Source: Thiohalocapsa marina | GTDB taxonomy: Bacteria > Pseudomonadota > Gammaproteobacteria > Chromatiales > Chromatiaceae | NCBI RefSeq assembly: GCF_008632335.1 | Contig: NZ_VWXX01000005.1 | Span: forward strand, 1 to 64,000 | DNA length: 64,000 bases | Direction: 5' to 3' | Part shown: piece after piece, positions 38,684 to 49,870 of the stretch | How the letters are laid out: the number at the start of each line of letters is the position of its first letter | How positions within the stretch are numbered: position 1 is the stretch's first letter | Made by a program: the position numbers and the translations under genes | The notes under the pieces: model-generated | What the model was told of the DNA's origin: nothing | Database searches by the model: none | Seen by the model: only the letters and a program-made list of their open reading frames with translations

Positions 38684-38989
38684 TCAGCGCGGGCGATGGT
38701 CCCGCTCGTCGAACTCGGTATCCAGCCGCTCGATGTCGACCTCGAACTTGGCGACCAGTGCTGCGATGGCGCCGACTGCGGCGAGAATGGGTGCGAACAG
38801 CGTGACCACGCCGCCGACGGCGAAGCCGGCGGTGAGCGGTACGTCGAGCAGCTGCGCGCCGTTGGGGCGGCGAATCACCAGGCGCCGCACACTGCCGTCG
38901 GCGATCAGGCCCTTGACGAACTGAACCAGTTCGCCGCCGGCCACGGTGACCCGTTCTGTGATGGTGCGACTGTGCTGATCTGGGTTCAT
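38684..38989 (-). CDS. DUF4342 family membrane protein
   Basis: A 101-residue protein. A soluble N-terminal part (residues 10-50, GGELVQFVKGLIADGSVRRL, then VIRRPNGAQLLDVPL) is followed by one hydrophobic stretch (about 52-85, LTAGFAVGGVVTLFAPILAA). This matches DUF4342, a family of unknown role. The C-terminus is acidic, then basic. It is probably the first gene of a three-gene operon with the small protein and the MazG-like enzyme. Confidence 0.75.
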   Translation of the reverse strand: MNPDQHSRTITERVTVAGGELVQFVKGLIADGSVRRLVIRRPNGAQLLDVPLTAGFAVGGVVTLFAPILAAVGAIAALVAKFEVDIERLDTEFDERDHRPR

Positions 38990-39162
38990 GGGCTCGGTTC
39001 CGGTTCTGTCTGTGGTCTGCCCGGGACGGTCTGGGTTCAGTCTGGACCGGGCTTAAGTGGCGCTATGGGGTGCAATATACCGAAAAGCGCCGCTTTGCCG
39101 CCATCCCCGGCGTCCATGCACGGTAACGGCCGGGTGAGCAGATGGCGGGATACCGTGTCGGC

Positions 39163-40209
39163 TCAGCGGTTGAAGCCCAGCGGCAGGGGCCCCTCCTGCA
39201 TGGCGGCGATCTGCTCACGCAGGGCCAGAATGTGGTCCTGCCAGAAGCGCTGGGTGTCGAACCAGGGGAAGGCCACCGGAAAGGCGGGGTCGTTCCAGCG
39301 GCGGGCGAGCCAGGCGGCATAATGGATCTGACGCAGGGTGCGCAGGGCCTCCACCAGATGCAGTTCGCGGTTGTCGAAGGGGCGGAATTGCTCGTAGCCG
39401 GTGAGGACGTGGTCGAGCTGCAGGGCCATTTCGTCGCGTTCGCCGGACAGCAGCATCCACAGGTCCTGGATGGCCGGGCCGGTGACGGCGTCGTCCAGGT
39501 CGACGATATGGGCGCCTTCGTCGGTCCAGAGGATGTTGCCGCGGTGACAGTCGCCGTGCAGCCGGAGACTGGCGATGCCGCCGGCGCGCGCGAAGGCGGC
39601 GCGGACCTCGCTGAGCGCATGCTCGATGACGCCGCGATAGGCCGGTCGCAGCTCCGCCGGCAGCCAGTCGTTGTCCAGCAGCCAGGCGCTGGCGTCGGCG
39701 CCGAGGCGCTCGATGCTCAGGCCCGGACGTGCGTGGAACGCGCTGCAGGCGCCCACCAGATGCAGGCGCCCGAGCAGCAGGCCGATGCGTTCGAGCACCT
39801 CGGGGTCGTCCAGTGCCGGATCCCGGCCGCCGCGGCGTGGGCTGACGGAGAAGCGGAAGGTTCCGAACCGCTGCAGGGTGGTGCCGGCGATCTCCAGCGG
39901 TGGGATCACCGGGATCTCGCGCCGGGACAGTTCCAGCGCAAAGGCGTGCTCCTCCAGGATGGCGGCATCGGACCAGCGCCCGCTGCGGTAGAACTTGGCC
40001 ACCAGTGGCGGGCCGTCGTCGATACCCACCTGATAGACGCGGTTCTCGTAGCTGTTTAAGGCCAGCAGGTGTCCGTCCGGGAGGAAACCGATGGACTCGA
40101 CGGCGTCGAGCACCCGGTCCGGCGTCAGCGTGGCGAACGGGGTGGCGGACGCATCGGTGTCGGTCGCTTCCGGCTCCGTGTTTGGCTCCGATGCGGGAGC
40201 CGGGTTCAT
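39163..40209 (-). CDS. srkA: Stress response serine/threonine kinase SrkA (YihE/RdoA-like)
   Basis: A 348-residue kinase with the aminoglycoside-phosphotransferase-like fold. Features are NSYENRVYQVGIDDGPPLVA (nucleotide-binding start), LRLHGDCHRGNILW with the catalytic HGDxHxxN and HIVDLDDAVTGPAIQD with the metal-binding DxD. SrkA kinases phosphorylate proteins and protect cells during envelope or oxidative stress. The ATG at 40207-40209 has a GAGG eight bases upstream; an acidic linker (residues 1-25) precedes the domain. It is divergent from the NlpC/P60 lipoprotein gene. Confidence 0.88.
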   Translation of the reverse strand: MNPAPASEPNTEPEATDTDASATPFATLTPDRVLDAVESIGFLPDGHLLALNSYENRVYQVGIDDGPPLVAKFYRSGRWSDAAILEEHAFALELSRREIPVIPPLEIAGTTLQRFGTFRFSVSPRRGGRDPALDDPEVLERIGLLLGRLHLVGACSAFHARPGLSIERLGADASAWLLDNDWLPAELRPAYRGVIEHALSEVRAAFARAGGIASLRLHGDCHRGNILWTDEGAHIVDLDDAVTGPAIQDLWMLLSGERDEMALQLDHVLTGYEQFRPFDNRELHLVEALRTLRQIHYAAWLARRWNDPAFPVAFPWFDTQRFWQDHILALREQIAAMQEGPLPLGFNR

Positions 40210-40285
40210 GCGGCCCTCGTCTTGACACGAATTCGGCATGGCGCTATCACTGGTGTTACGGGATGTTGCAACGGGCATATGAACA

Positions 40286-40831
40286 ATGACCTCAAGCACC
40301 CACGGCTGTTCCCGGTGGCGCCCGGTTGTTCGGTCAGGCATTCGCCCGATCCTGCTGGCCGCGGTACTTCCGGCAGCGCTGCTGGTACAGGGCTGTGCCG
40401 GCCATGGGGGCGGATATTACTACGCCGGCGGCGAGCGATTCGATCTGCGCGGATTGCACAAGCAGCGCGCGCAGGTGGTCAAGGCAGGGCTGTCGCAGCT
40501 CGGCACGCCCTACGCCTACGGCGGTTCAGAGCCCGGCCGGGCCCTGGATTGCAGTGGTCTGACCCAATATGCGCACCATGCCGGCGGGTTGAAGATTCCA
40601 CGCATGGCCGCGGCGCAGCAGGGGGCGGCAAAGCGGCTGCGACGTCGGCCCATGCCCGGTGATCTGGTTTTCTTCAAGACCGGACCGAGTCAGTACCATG
40701 TGGGGCTGATGGTGGACGAGCGGCGCTTCGTGCATGCGTCGACCTCACGCCGGCAGGTACGGCTGGCCAGCCTGGACAACCGCTACTGGCGCGAGCGCTA
40801 CCAGGGCGCCGGCAGCTACCTGCGGCGCTGA
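40286..40831 (+). CDS. NlpC/P60 family lipoprotein (C40 peptidase)
   Basis: A 181-residue cell-wall peptidase. An N-terminal signal with lipobox LLVQGC (Cys about residue 37) should anchor it to a membrane. The catalytic domain has the cysteine in ALDCSGLTQYAHH, the histidine in SQYHVGLMVDERRFVH and further HAST. Such enzymes cut the D-Glu to diamino acid bond in peptidoglycan stems, like E. coli Spr/MepS and NlpC. It is a single catalytic domain with no SH3 repeats. Confidence 0.9.
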   Translation: MTSSTHGCSRWRPVVRSGIRPILLAAVLPAALLVQGCAGHGGGYYYAGGERFDLRGLHKQRAQVVKAGLSQLGTPYAYGGSEPGRALDCSGLTQYAHHAGGLKIPRMAAAQQGAAKRLRRRPMPGDLVFFKTGPSQYHVGLMVDERRFVHASTSRRQVRLASLDNRYWRERYQGAGSYLRR

Positions 40832-40923
40832 GGCAATCTGCGGCGGGCGGCCAGTGAAAGGATATGCAACCTCCTGGCGCTTCGGTTGTCACATCTCCCC
40901 GAGCCCAGGACGTATCGCCGCAG

Positions 40924-40983
40924 TTTGTTTCGCGCCGGGGTATTTCGCCCGGGGGTCTCTTGGCCTGGGGCGTGTTGCCAGGG
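40924..40983. repeat. Imperfect ~15-bp tandem repeats upstream of hip
   Basis: Four consecutive units end in a G-run after a pyrimidine-rich half: TTTGTTTCGCGCCGGGG, TATTTCGCCCGGGGG, TCTCTTGGCCTGGGG and CGTGTTGCCAGGG. They lie in the 321-bp gap (40832-41152) between the NlpC/P60 gene and hip, 20 bases upstream of the putative hip promoter. They could be regulatory sites or a degenerate repeat. Confidence 0.55.
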
Positions 40984-41004
40984 CGCGATCCGTCAAGGTG
41001 CGGC

Positions 41005-41032
41005 TTGCGAGGCTCGCCTTTTGCGCTATCAT
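41005..41032 (+). promoter_or_regulatory. Putative hip promoter
   Basis: TTGCGA, a 16-base spacer and TATCAT, 120 bases upstream of the hip start, which itself follows TTAGGAGTCGACAGA. The match is fair, not strong. Confidence 0.4.
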
Positions 41033-41152
41033 CATGCACAATGCCCGCGTTGCCGGGGCGGTGCATCCCCTCGGTTTCCGAACCGAGTCATGCCGGTCGA
41101 GGCGGACCGCTTCGACCGCATTCCTTCCAAGTAGTGATTAGGAGTCGACAGA

Positions 41153-41509
41153 ATGTCCGATAAGCCGATGAACAAGAGCCGTCGTGATGCCGTGAAGCTG
41201 GTGCTGGGTGGTCTGGCCACCGTGCCGCTGATGAACCTTGTCGGCATGGCTGCCGCGCAGGCGGAAGAGCTGCCGCACGTCGATCCTGCCACCGATCCGA
41301 CCGCCCAGGCCCTGAAGTACTCCGAAGACGCCACCCAGGCGGATCGCGCCGGCGCTGCGCGTCCGGGCAAGGCACCGGAAGAGCAGTTCTGCAGCAACTG
41401 TCAGTTCGTGCTGGCCGACTCCGGCGCATGGCGTCCGTGCAGCCTGTTCCCGGGCAAGGCCGTCAGCGAGAACGGCTGGTGCGCCTCCTGGACCCTCAAG
41501 GCCGGCTGA
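41153..41509 (+). CDS. hip: High-potential iron-sulfur protein (HiPIP) precursor
   Basis: A periplasmic electron carrier with one [4Fe-4S] cluster, 118 residues including a Tat signal ([20 protein letters not shown], cleavage about residue 37). The four cluster cysteines are FCSNCQ (CxxC), RPCSLFPGK and NGWCASW, with the spacing of HiPIPs. In purple bacteria HiPIP reduces the photosynthetic reaction centre; in other Proteobacteria it serves respiration or sulfur oxidation. It is monocistronic: a promoter-like site lies upstream and a strong hairpin downstream (41546-41571). Confidence 0.95.
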   Translation: MSDKPMNKSRRDAVKLVLGGLATVPLMNLVGMAAAQAEELPHVDPATDPTAQALKYSEDATQADRAGAARPGKAPEEQFCSNCQFVLADSGAWRPCSLFPGKAVSENGWCASWTLKAG

Positions 41510-41545
41510 TCGCCGATCGGCGCGATTGAGCGCTGAGCACCCCGT

Positions 41546-41571
41546 ACCACGCGGGCCCTCGCCCGCGTGGT
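41546..41571 (+). terminator. Hairpin downstream of hip
   Basis: A perfect 11-bp stem (ACCACGCGGGC with GCCCGCGTGGT, loop CCTC) lies 37 bases after the hip stop. No T-run follows, so it may stop transcription or protect the 3' end of an abundant message. The rest of the 350-bp gap 41510-41859 shows nothing else. Confidence 0.6.
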
Positions 41572-41859
41572 GTTGCTGATGCTGAAACCCGCGCCCGCGC
41601 TTGAGCTCGTAACCTCGGCCGCCCTCGGCAATCAGTCACCGGCACCATTTCACCGACTGCTCACTTCCGCGAGCCTGTTGCCGCATCCCGTACTGCTGGG
41701 CGCGCCTCCACCGCTTACTCCAGCTGCCTTCTGCCACCTGCGACGACTCGTCACCCGCCTGCCGTTCGGGGTATCATTTCCGCTTACCCTCGAAGGTTTC
41801 CAGTTCCATCCCTGAGCCATTGCGCATCCCGCTGACACGGCGATCCCGTTGTCGCGCCG

Positions 41860-42651
41860 ATGCCCCGAGCACCCATGACCACTGTTGTATCGCCTCGCGT
41901 CTCTCCTGTCCTAGTTCGTGCCGCCGTCTGGAGCCTGTTCGGCGCCATCTATGCCCCATTGTTCATCGTACTGCGCGAGCTCCTGGCGCCCATGGGGGCG
42001 CCACAGGCGTTCGTGCTGGCAGCAGGGGCGGCCGGAGGCATCGGTGCAACCTTCTATGGCTCGCGCCAACTGGCCCTCACCGCCAGCGTGGTAGGTATCG
42101 CCAGCGGAGCCTTGGTGCTGGGGGTGTTCGGGCATCAGGCATCCCCCTGGCTGCTGGCGGCGGTTGCGCTGGTGCTGGGGCTGCTGGCCGGGGCGGCGGT
42201 GGACTTCCCGCACCGCTGCACGGCCAATGTCGGCCTCAAGTTCCTGGTGGGTGGCGGGGTCGCTTCGGCCGCGGCCATGGCGCTGGTGGGGCTGGACCGG
42301 CTGCTGGGCCTTGTGTTGCCCGTGGCCGCGCTGGTGGCCTTCCTGGTTTCCATCACCGGGGTGCTCTACGTCAGCGGCATGCACGTCCTCGCGCAGCGGG
42401 GGCCGCAGTTGCGCGGGCGGTTCTGCAGCCTGGTGGAGGGGGCGGTGATCGCGCTGATTGCGCTGTTGGTGGCGAACAGCCTGGCCGGCTTTGCCGGTCT
42501 GCTGGCGGAGGGCCCCGCCGGTCCCATGACCCACGCCCTCGCACTGTCGGCGGAGCTGTTGCCGTTCGCGCTGCTCGGCGGCATGCTCGCGGGCGCTGTC
42601 ACTGGCGGCCTGCTGGAGCTGTTCGAGTTCGGCTGGGTCGATCAGCTTTGA
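41860..42651 (+). CDS. Hypothetical multi-pass membrane protein
   Basis: A 263-residue integral membrane protein with about seven or eight hydrophobic segments (starting near residues 20, 45, 70, 95, 125, 150, 190 and 235), rich in Ala, Gly, Val and Leu. I recognise no family motif. Charged loops are short, and FPHRCTANVGLKFLVGG is the most distinctive stretch. Two in-frame ATGs (41860, 41875) are possible starts. It lies directly upstream of rlmE, 22 bases from its TTG start, so the two may be co-transcribed. Confidence 0.75.
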   Translation: MPRAPMTTVVSPRVSPVLVRAAVWSLFGAIYAPLFIVLRELLAPMGAPQAFVLAAGAAGGIGATFYGSRQLALTASVVGIASGALVLGVFGHQASPWLLAAVALVLGLLAGAAVDFPHRCTANVGLKFLVGGGVASAAAMALVGLDRLLGLVLPVAALVAFLVSITGVLYVSGMHVLAQRGPQLRGRFCSLVEGAVIALIALLVANSLAGFAGLLAEGPAGPMTHALALSAELLPFALLGGMLAGAVTGGLLELFEFGWVDQL

Positions 42652-42673
42652 GCGTATCCTGCAGGAGTCACCT

Positions 42674-43306
42674 TTGAGCGCATCACGCAGGAGCAAGAGC
42701 AGCCGGCGCTGGCTGGATCGGCACGTCAATGACGACTACGTGCACCGGGCGCGCGCCGAGGGCTACCGCTCTCGCGCCGCTTACAAGTTGCTGGAATTGC
42801 AGCAGCGCGATGCGCTGCTGCGCCCGGGCATGACGGTGGTCGACCTGGGTGCCGCCCCCGGGGGCTGGTCGCAGGTGGCGGCCACTCTGGTCGGGAAAAG
42901 GGGCCGGATCATCGCCATGGACCTGCTGGCGATGGACCCGATCGACGGGGTCGAGTTCATCCAGGCGGATTTTCGTGAGGACGCGGCGCTGGCGCAGCTG
43001 CACCAGCTGCTGGACGGACAGGCGGTGGACCTTGTGCTTTCGGACATGGCCCCAAATGTTTCGGGCATGAAGGCCGTGGACCAGCCACGCTCCATCTATC
43101 TGGTGGAACTGGCACTGGACTTCGCGGCGTCGACCCTGAAACCCGGCGGCTGCCTCGCGGTCAAAGCGTTCCATGGCGAGGGCTTCGACGATCTGGTCAG
43201 AACGCTACGCAGCCGCTTCGAGCGGGTGGTCAGCCGCAAGCCGAAGGCCTCCCGGCCACAGAGCCGGGAGACATATCTGGTGGCAAAAGGTTTCCGGGTC
43301 GGTTAA
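42674..43306 (+). CDS. rlmE: 23S rRNA 2'-O-ribose methyltransferase RlmE (FtsJ)
   Basis: A 210-residue SAM-dependent enzyme that methylates U2552 in the A-loop of 23S rRNA during late 50S assembly. The SAM site is VVDLGAAPGGWSQVA. The catalytic K-D-K-E set is recognisable in RAAYKLLE, LVLSDMAPNVSGM, LAVKAFHGEGF and the final SRETYLVAKGF. It starts with TTG behind CAGGAGTCACC. The start region is a partial duplicate of the sequence just upstream. The rlmE-ftsH-folP-glmM order is conserved in Gammaproteobacteria. Confidence 0.95.
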   Translation: MSASRRSKSSRRWLDRHVNDDYVHRARAEGYRSRAAYKLLELQQRDALLRPGMTVVDLGAAPGGWSQVAATLVGKRGRIIAMDLLAMDPIDGVEFIQADFREDAALAQLHQLLDGQAVDLVLSDMAPNVSGMKAVDQPRSIYLVELALDFAASTLKPGGCLAVKAFHGEGFDDLVRTLRSRFERVVSRKPKASRPQSRETYLVAKGFRVG

Positions 43307-43342
43307 GTTCGGGGACATCGATAAACAAGAGAGGCCGATGCC

Positions 43343-45295
<1,953 letters not shown>

Positions 45296-45368
45296 TCGTG
45301 TTTGTGATGTCCATTCCATGCCACGGCTTCGCCCAGGTCCCGGGCCCAGGTAACGGTAGCGCCGCCCG

Positions 45369-46211
45369 GTGCAGGCGCTGCCCATGCGGCTAGACTGCGG
45401 GGGGCGGTCACTGGACCTGACCGTCCCCCGGGTCATGGGGATCCTCAACGTGACCCCCGACTCCTTCTCGGACGGGGGTCGTTTTTTTGCCCCCGACAAG
45501 GCCCTTCGCCAGGTGGAGCAGATGCTCCGGGACGGCGCCGATCTGATCGACATCGGCGGCGAGTCCACCCGGCCCGGCTCCGAACCGGTGTCGGCGGAGG
45601 AGGAATGTCGGCGGGTGGTCCCGATGGTCTCGGCCATCGTCGCGCGCTTCGATGTGCCGGTCTCGGTGGATACCTCGAAGCCGGCGGTGATGCGCGCCGC
45701 CGCGGATGCCGGGGCCGGCCTCATCAACGACGTGTGCGCGTTGCGCGAACCCGGCGCCCTGGCCGCCGCGGCGCAGACCGGCCTGCCGGTGTGCCTGATG
45801 CACATGCAGGGGCGCCCGCGCGACATGCAACAGCAACCCCGCTACGATGATGTGCTGGCCGAGGTGCACGCGTTCCTCGCCCAGCGTCTGCAGGCCTGCG
45901 AGGCGGTCGGCATTCCTCGCGACCGGTTGATCGTGGATCCGGGCTTTGGTTTCGGCAAGTCACTGTCGCATAATCTGGCGCTTCTGGCCGGACTCGAGTC
46001 GTTTTCGGCCTTCGGTGTACCGATCCTTGCCGGACTGTCGCGCAAGTCGATGCTGGGCGCCATCACCGGGCGCGAGGTGGGCGACCGTGTCGCTGCCAGT
46101 GTCGCGGCGGCCCTGCTGGCGGCGCAACGCGGGGCGCAGATCCTGCGGGTGCACGATGTCGGTCCGACGGTCGACGCGCTGCGCGTGTGGGCGGCCGTGT
46201 CCGCTGTATGA
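45369..46211 (+). CDS. folP: Dihydropteroate synthase
   Basis: Folate-pathway enzyme of about 280 residues joining 4-aminobenzoate to 6-hydroxymethyl-dihydropterin diphosphate; it is the sulfonamide target. Conserved blocks are [57 protein letters not shown] and [13 protein letters not shown] at 45369 and an ATG at 45384 are both possible starts. Its stop overlaps the glmM start (ATGA), giving translational coupling as in other Gammaproteobacteria. Confidence 0.95.
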   Translation: MQALPMRLDCGGRSLDLTVPRVMGILNVTPDSFSDGGRFFAPDKALRQVEQMLRDGADLIDIGGESTRPGSEPVSAEEECRRVVPMVSAIVARFDVPVSVDTSKPAVMRAAADAGAGLINDVCALREPGALAAAAQTGLPVCLMHMQGRPRDMQQQPRYDDVLAEVHAFLAQRLQACEAVGIPRDRLIVDPGFGFGKSLSHNLALLAGLESFSAFGVPILAGLSRKSMLGAITGREVGDRVAASVAAALLAAQRGAQILRVHDVGPTVDALRVWAAVSAV

Positions 46212-47602
46212 AAGGGAGCGATCAGTTGGAACGCAGGTATTTTGGCACGGATGGTATCCGCGGGCGGGTCGGTGATCCGACCATCAGCCCGGATTTCGTG
46301 GTCAAGCTGGGCTGGGCGGCGGGACGCGTACTCGGCAACGGCCATGGCGGCAAGGTCCTGATCGGCAAGGACACCCGCATCTCGGGCTACATGTTCGAGT
46401 CGGCGCTTGAGGCGGGCTTGGTGGCTGCCGGCATGGACATCCGCCTGCTCGGGCCGATGCCGACCCCGGCGGTGGCCTATCTCACGCGCACCTTTCGCGC
46501 CGTGGCGGGGATCGTGATCACCGCCTCGCATAACCCCTACGACGACAACGGCATCAAGTTCTTCTCCGCTGACGGTGACAAGCTGCCAGATGCGGTGGAA
46601 CTGGCCATCGAGGCGGAACTCGAGCAGCCGCTCAAGACAGTGGAGGCGGCCCGGCTGGGCAAGGCGCAGCGGGTCGAGGACGCCTCCGGCCGCTACATCG
46701 AATTCTGCAAGAACAGCGTCCCGGCGAGCCTGTCGTTGGCCGGACTGAAGCTGGTGGTCGATTGCGCCAATGGCGCCACCTACCATGTCGCACCCCATGT
46801 CTTCGAGGAACTCGGAGCCAGGGTGGTGCGCATCGCCGTGTCGCCGGACGGGCTCAACATCAACCGCGACGTCGGTTCCACCAAGCCCCACTCCCTGGCG
46901 GCAAAGGTGCTGGAGGAGGGTGCGGACCTGGGCATCGCCTTCGACGGCGACGGTGATCGGCTGATGATGGTGGACGCCACCGGCCGGGTGGTGGACGGCG
47001 ATGCGTTGCTCTACATCATCGCCCGCGCGCGCCAGGCCGCCGGCCATCTTCGCGGACCGGTGGTCGGCACCCTGATGAGTAACCTGGGGCTGGAACTGGC
47101 CTTGCGTGGGCTCGGTATCGGTTTCGAGCGCACCAAGGTGGGCGACCGTTACATCATGGAGCGGCTGAAGCAGATCGACGGCGTCCTTGGCGGCGAACCC
47201 TCGGGGCACATCATCTGTCGGGACCGTACTTCCACCGGCGATGGTATCGTGGCGGCACTTCAGGTGCTGGCGGCACTGGCCGAGGCCCACCAGAGTCTGG
47301 CCGACGCCTGCAGCGAGGTGGCGCACTATCCGCAGGTCCTGATCAATGTGCGCCTGCGGCAGCGGATGGATCCGATGACCCTGCCCGCCGTGCGCGATGC
47401 GGTGCAGCAGGCCGAGGGGGAACTGGGCACCCAGGGCCGCGTGCTGTTGCGGCCATCCGGCACCGAGCCGGTGATGCGCGTCATGGTGGAGGGTGTGGAC
47501 GGATCCCAGGTGCAGCGCCTGGCAGAAGCGCTGGCCGACACCGTCCGCGCGGAGGTGGGGGCCCAGGCCGCCCCGGAGCAGGCGGACCAAGGCCAGGCCT
47601 GA
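46208..47602 (+). CDS. glmM: Phosphoglucosamine mutase
   Basis: Converts glucosamine-6-phosphate to glucosamine-1-phosphate for UDP-GlcNAc and cell-wall synthesis. It has about 464 residues from the ATG at 46208, or 458 from a TTG at 46226 that has a better ribosome-binding site (GGGAG, eight bases away). Signatures are [13 protein letters not shown], the phosphoserine loop [15 protein letters not shown], the Mg2+ loop DGDGDR, the sugar loop GGEPSGHI and the phosphate-binding [12 protein letters not shown]. The C-terminal tail is a Gln/Ala-rich extension relative to E. coli GlmM. Confidence 0.95.
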   Translation: MKGSDQLERRYFGTDGIRGRVGDPTISPDFVVKLGWAAGRVLGNGHGGKVLIGKDTRISGYMFESALEAGLVAAGMDIRLLGPMPTPAVAYLTRTFRAVAGIVITASHNPYDDNGIKFFSADGDKLPDAVELAIEAELEQPLKTVEAARLGKAQRVEDASGRYIEFCKNSVPASLSLAGLKLVVDCANGATYHVAPHVFEELGARVVRIAVSPDGLNINRDVGSTKPHSLAAKVLEEGADLGIAFDGDGDRLMMVDATGRVVDGDALLYIIARARQAAGHLRGPVVGTLMSNLGLELALRGLGIGFERTKVGDRYIMERLKQIDGVLGGEPSGHIICRDRTSTGDGIVAALQVLAALAEAHQSLADACSEVAHYPQVLINVRLRQRMDPMTLPAVRDAVQQAEGELGTQGRVLLRPSGTEPVMRVMVEGVDGSQVQRLAEALADTVRAEVGAQAAPEQADQGQA

Positions 47603-47638
47603 AACCCGAATCAGGCAGAGGGATAGAGAGACCGATCG

Positions 47639-49027
47639 ATGTCAACTACGACCTCCATCCATGGCATGTGGTCATCGCGCCTGGCCTTCATCCTCGCGGC
47701 GACGGGTTCCGCGGTGGGGCTCGGCAACATCTGGCGTTTTCCGTACACTGCGGGTGAGTATGGCGGTGGCGCCTTCGTGCTCATCTATCTGGCCTGTGTG
47801 GCCGCCATCGGTCTGCCCATCATGATGGCGGAGATCATGCTCGGTCGTCGCGGTCGGCAGAGCCCGATCAACACCATGCGCACGCTGGCGAAACAGGAGG
47901 GGGCAGCCCCCGTCTGGCGTGTGCTGGGCTGGATGGGCATCGTCTCGGGGGTGCTGATCCTGTCGTTCTACAGCGTCATCGCCGGCTGGACCATGGCCTA
48001 TGTGTTCCGTGCCGGCGGCGGTCTGTTCTCGGGCATGGATGGGGAGGCGGCCGGCGCGATGTTCGATGCCCTGGTGGCAGACCCCGAGCGCCTGCTGGCC
48101 TGGCACAGCATCTTCATGGCCATGTGCGTGCTGGTGGTGGCGCGCGGTGTCGCCAGCGGGCTGGAGCGGGCGGTGCGTATCCTGATGCCGGCGTTGTTCG
48201 TGCTGCTGGTGGCGATGGTGATCTATGCCGCCCAGGCGGGTGATTTCAGCGCCGGTCTCAAGTACATGTTCCAGCCGGATTTCGCCGAGTTGGGCGCTCA
48301 TGCGGGCGAGGCGGTGCTGAGCGCCATGGGCCAGGCCTTCTTCAGTCTCAGCCTGGGCATGGGCGCCATCATGATCTACGGCTCCTACCTGAACAGCCAG
48401 GCGTCCATCGGCCAGAACGCCTTGATCATCGCCGTCATGGACACCCTGGTGGCCCTGCTGGCGGGGCTGGCGATCTTTCCGATCGTGTTTGCCCAGGGGC
48501 TGGAGCCCGGCAGCGGACCGGGCCTGATCTTCCAGACCCTGCCCATTGCCTTCGGGCAGATGCCCGGCGGGGCCTTCTTCGGCGTGCTGTTCTTCGTGCT
48601 GCTGGTATTCGCCGCCTGGACTTCGGCCATCTCGTTGCTGGAGCCGGTGGTGGCGTTGCTGGTGGAGAGCCTCGGCTTCAGCCGGGTGCGTGCAGCCATC
48701 CTGTCCGGCATCGGTATCTGGCTGCTGGGCATCGCCTGTCTGTTATCGCTCAACGTCTGGTCCGGCGTGACCCTGTTCGGCAAAGGCTTTCTGGACCTGT
48801 TCGATTACGTCACCGCCAACGTGCTGCTGCCGTTGGGCGGGCTGATGATCGCGCTGTTCGCCGGCTGGGTAATGCGCCGCGCGGCGTCGCAGGACGAGCT
48901 GGGGCTAGGGGAGACGTCGCGGGCGTATCGTCTCTGGCGACTGCTGATCCGCTATGTCGCCCCGGTGGCGGTGGTGCTGATCTTTCTGCACGCCATTGGA
49001 TTATTCAAGAAATTCGGGTTGATTTGA
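47639..49027 (+). CDS. Sodium-dependent amino-acid symporter (SNF/NSS family)
   Basis: A 462-residue inner-membrane transporter with about 11-12 helices. TM1 has the sodium-site signature GSAVGLGNIWRFPY, and TM6 has the unwound substrate segment FFSLSLGMGAIMIYGSYL. These are hallmarks of the neurotransmitter:sodium symporter family, bacterial members of which take up hydrophobic or aromatic amino acids with Na+. Sodium coupling could fit a genome with an N-ATPase, but that link is inference. It lies 36 bases after glmM. Confidence 0.9.
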   Translation: MSTTTSIHGMWSSRLAFILAATGSAVGLGNIWRFPYTAGEYGGGAFVLIYLACVAAIGLPIMMAEIMLGRRGRQSPINTMRTLAKQEGAAPVWRVLGWMGIVSGVLILSFYSVIAGWTMAYVFRAGGGLFSGMDGEAAGAMFDALVADPERLLAWHSIFMAMCVLVVARGVASGLERAVRILMPALFVLLVAMVIYAAQAGDFSAGLKYMFQPDFAELGAHAGEAVLSAMGQAFFSLSLGMGAIMIYGSYLNSQASIGQNALIIAVMDTLVALLAGLAIFPIVFAQGLEPGSGPGLIFQTLPIAFGQMPGGAFFGVLFFVLLVFAAWTSAISLLEPVVALLVESLGFSRVRAAILSGIGIWLLGIACLLSLNVWSGVTLFGKGFLDLFDYVTANVLLPLGGLMIALFAGWVMRRAASQDELGLGETSRAYRLWRLLIRYVAPVAVVLIFLHAIGLFKKFGLI

Positions 49028-49028
49028 C

Positions 49029-49463
49029 GTGCCAGTAGTAAAGAAAACGGCCCTGGTGCGGCATTCGGCGGAACAGATGTTCCAGCTGGTAGCCGACGTC
49101 GAGGGCTATCCCAAATTCCTGCCCTGGTGCCAGTCCACCGAACTGCTGTCGCGCACGGACGAGAAGCTGTGCGGCCGCATCGAGGTGGCCCGGCTCGGGA
49201 TACGCCAGGTCTTCTCCACCTGCAACCTCATCGACCCGCCGCACCGGATGCAGATCGATCTGATGGACGGCCCGTTTCGCAAGCTGACCGGGGCCTGGCA
49301 CTTCAGGTCCCTGCGGGCGGATGCCTGCAAGGTGGAGCTGGAACTGGACTTCGAGTTTTCCGGCCGACTGATCGACAAGGCCTTCGGCGGCGTCTTCGGT
49401 CAGATTGCCAACTCCCTGGTGGACGCCTTCTGCAAGCGCGCCGACGAGATCTATGGCGACTGA
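49029..49463 (+). CDS. ratA: START/COQ10-like protein RatA
   Basis: A 144-residue START-domain protein of the RatA/Coq10 family. Visible are SAEQMFQLVADVEGYPKFLP and GPFRKLTGAWHFRSL, then FEFSGRLIDKAFGGVF. The family is linked to ubiquinone binding; E. coli RatA (PasT) was also described as blocking ribosome subunit joining, so the toxin label is disputed. It begins with GTG one base after the symporter stop and overlaps rnfH by 11 bases, the conserved gammaproteobacterial pair. Confidence 0.9.
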   Translation: MPVVKKTALVRHSAEQMFQLVADVEGYPKFLPWCQSTELLSRTDEKLCGRIEVARLGIRQVFSTCNLIDPPHRMQIDLMDGPFRKLTGAWHFRSLRADACKVELELDFEFSGRLIDKAFGGVFGQIANSLVDAFCKRADEIYGD

Positions 49464-49779
49464 TGCGACGACCAGTGCGCCGTCACGGGTGACGGTAGAG
49501 GTGGCCTATGCCCGCCAGCGGCAGCAGGCGTTGCTGCCGGTATCGGCACTGCCAGGGCTGACGGTGGCTGAGGCGATCGCCCGTTCGGGGATCCAGCAGC
49601 GGTTCCCGGAGATCGACCTCAGGGTGAACAAGGTGGGTATCTTCGGCAAGGTGGTGACACTCGACCAGGTGCTGCAGGACGGCGATCGCGTCGAGATCTA
49701 TCCGCCCCTCATCGCCGATCCGAAGCAGGTACGGAAACAACGCGCCGCCGGCACCACCCGCGCCGATGCAAAAGGCTGA
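49453..49779 (+). CDS. rnfH: RnfH/RatB-like ubiquitin-fold protein
   Basis: A 108-residue protein with a beta-grasp (ubiquitin-like) fold of the RnfH/UPF0125 family. Marks are TVEVAYARQRQQALLPVSAL, LTVAEAIARSGI, LRVNKVGIFGKVV and GDRVEIYPPLIADPK. No function is firmly established for it; the name comes from rnf operons. It forms a conserved pair with ratA, overlapping it by 11 bases. The basic C-terminal tail is common in the family. Confidence 0.9.
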   Translation: MATDATTSAPSRVTVEVAYARQRQQALLPVSALPGLTVAEAIARSGIQQRFPEIDLRVNKVGIFGKVVTLDQVLQDGDRVEIYPPLIADPKQVRKQRAAGTTRADAKG

Positions 49780-49870
49780 GCCCGCGCCTGCAGACTGGCT
49801 CCCGGACTGGTTTCCAGATGAGCAGGCACGGGTCATTCCCGCGCCGCGGCCCGTGCTGCGACGGCAACGG

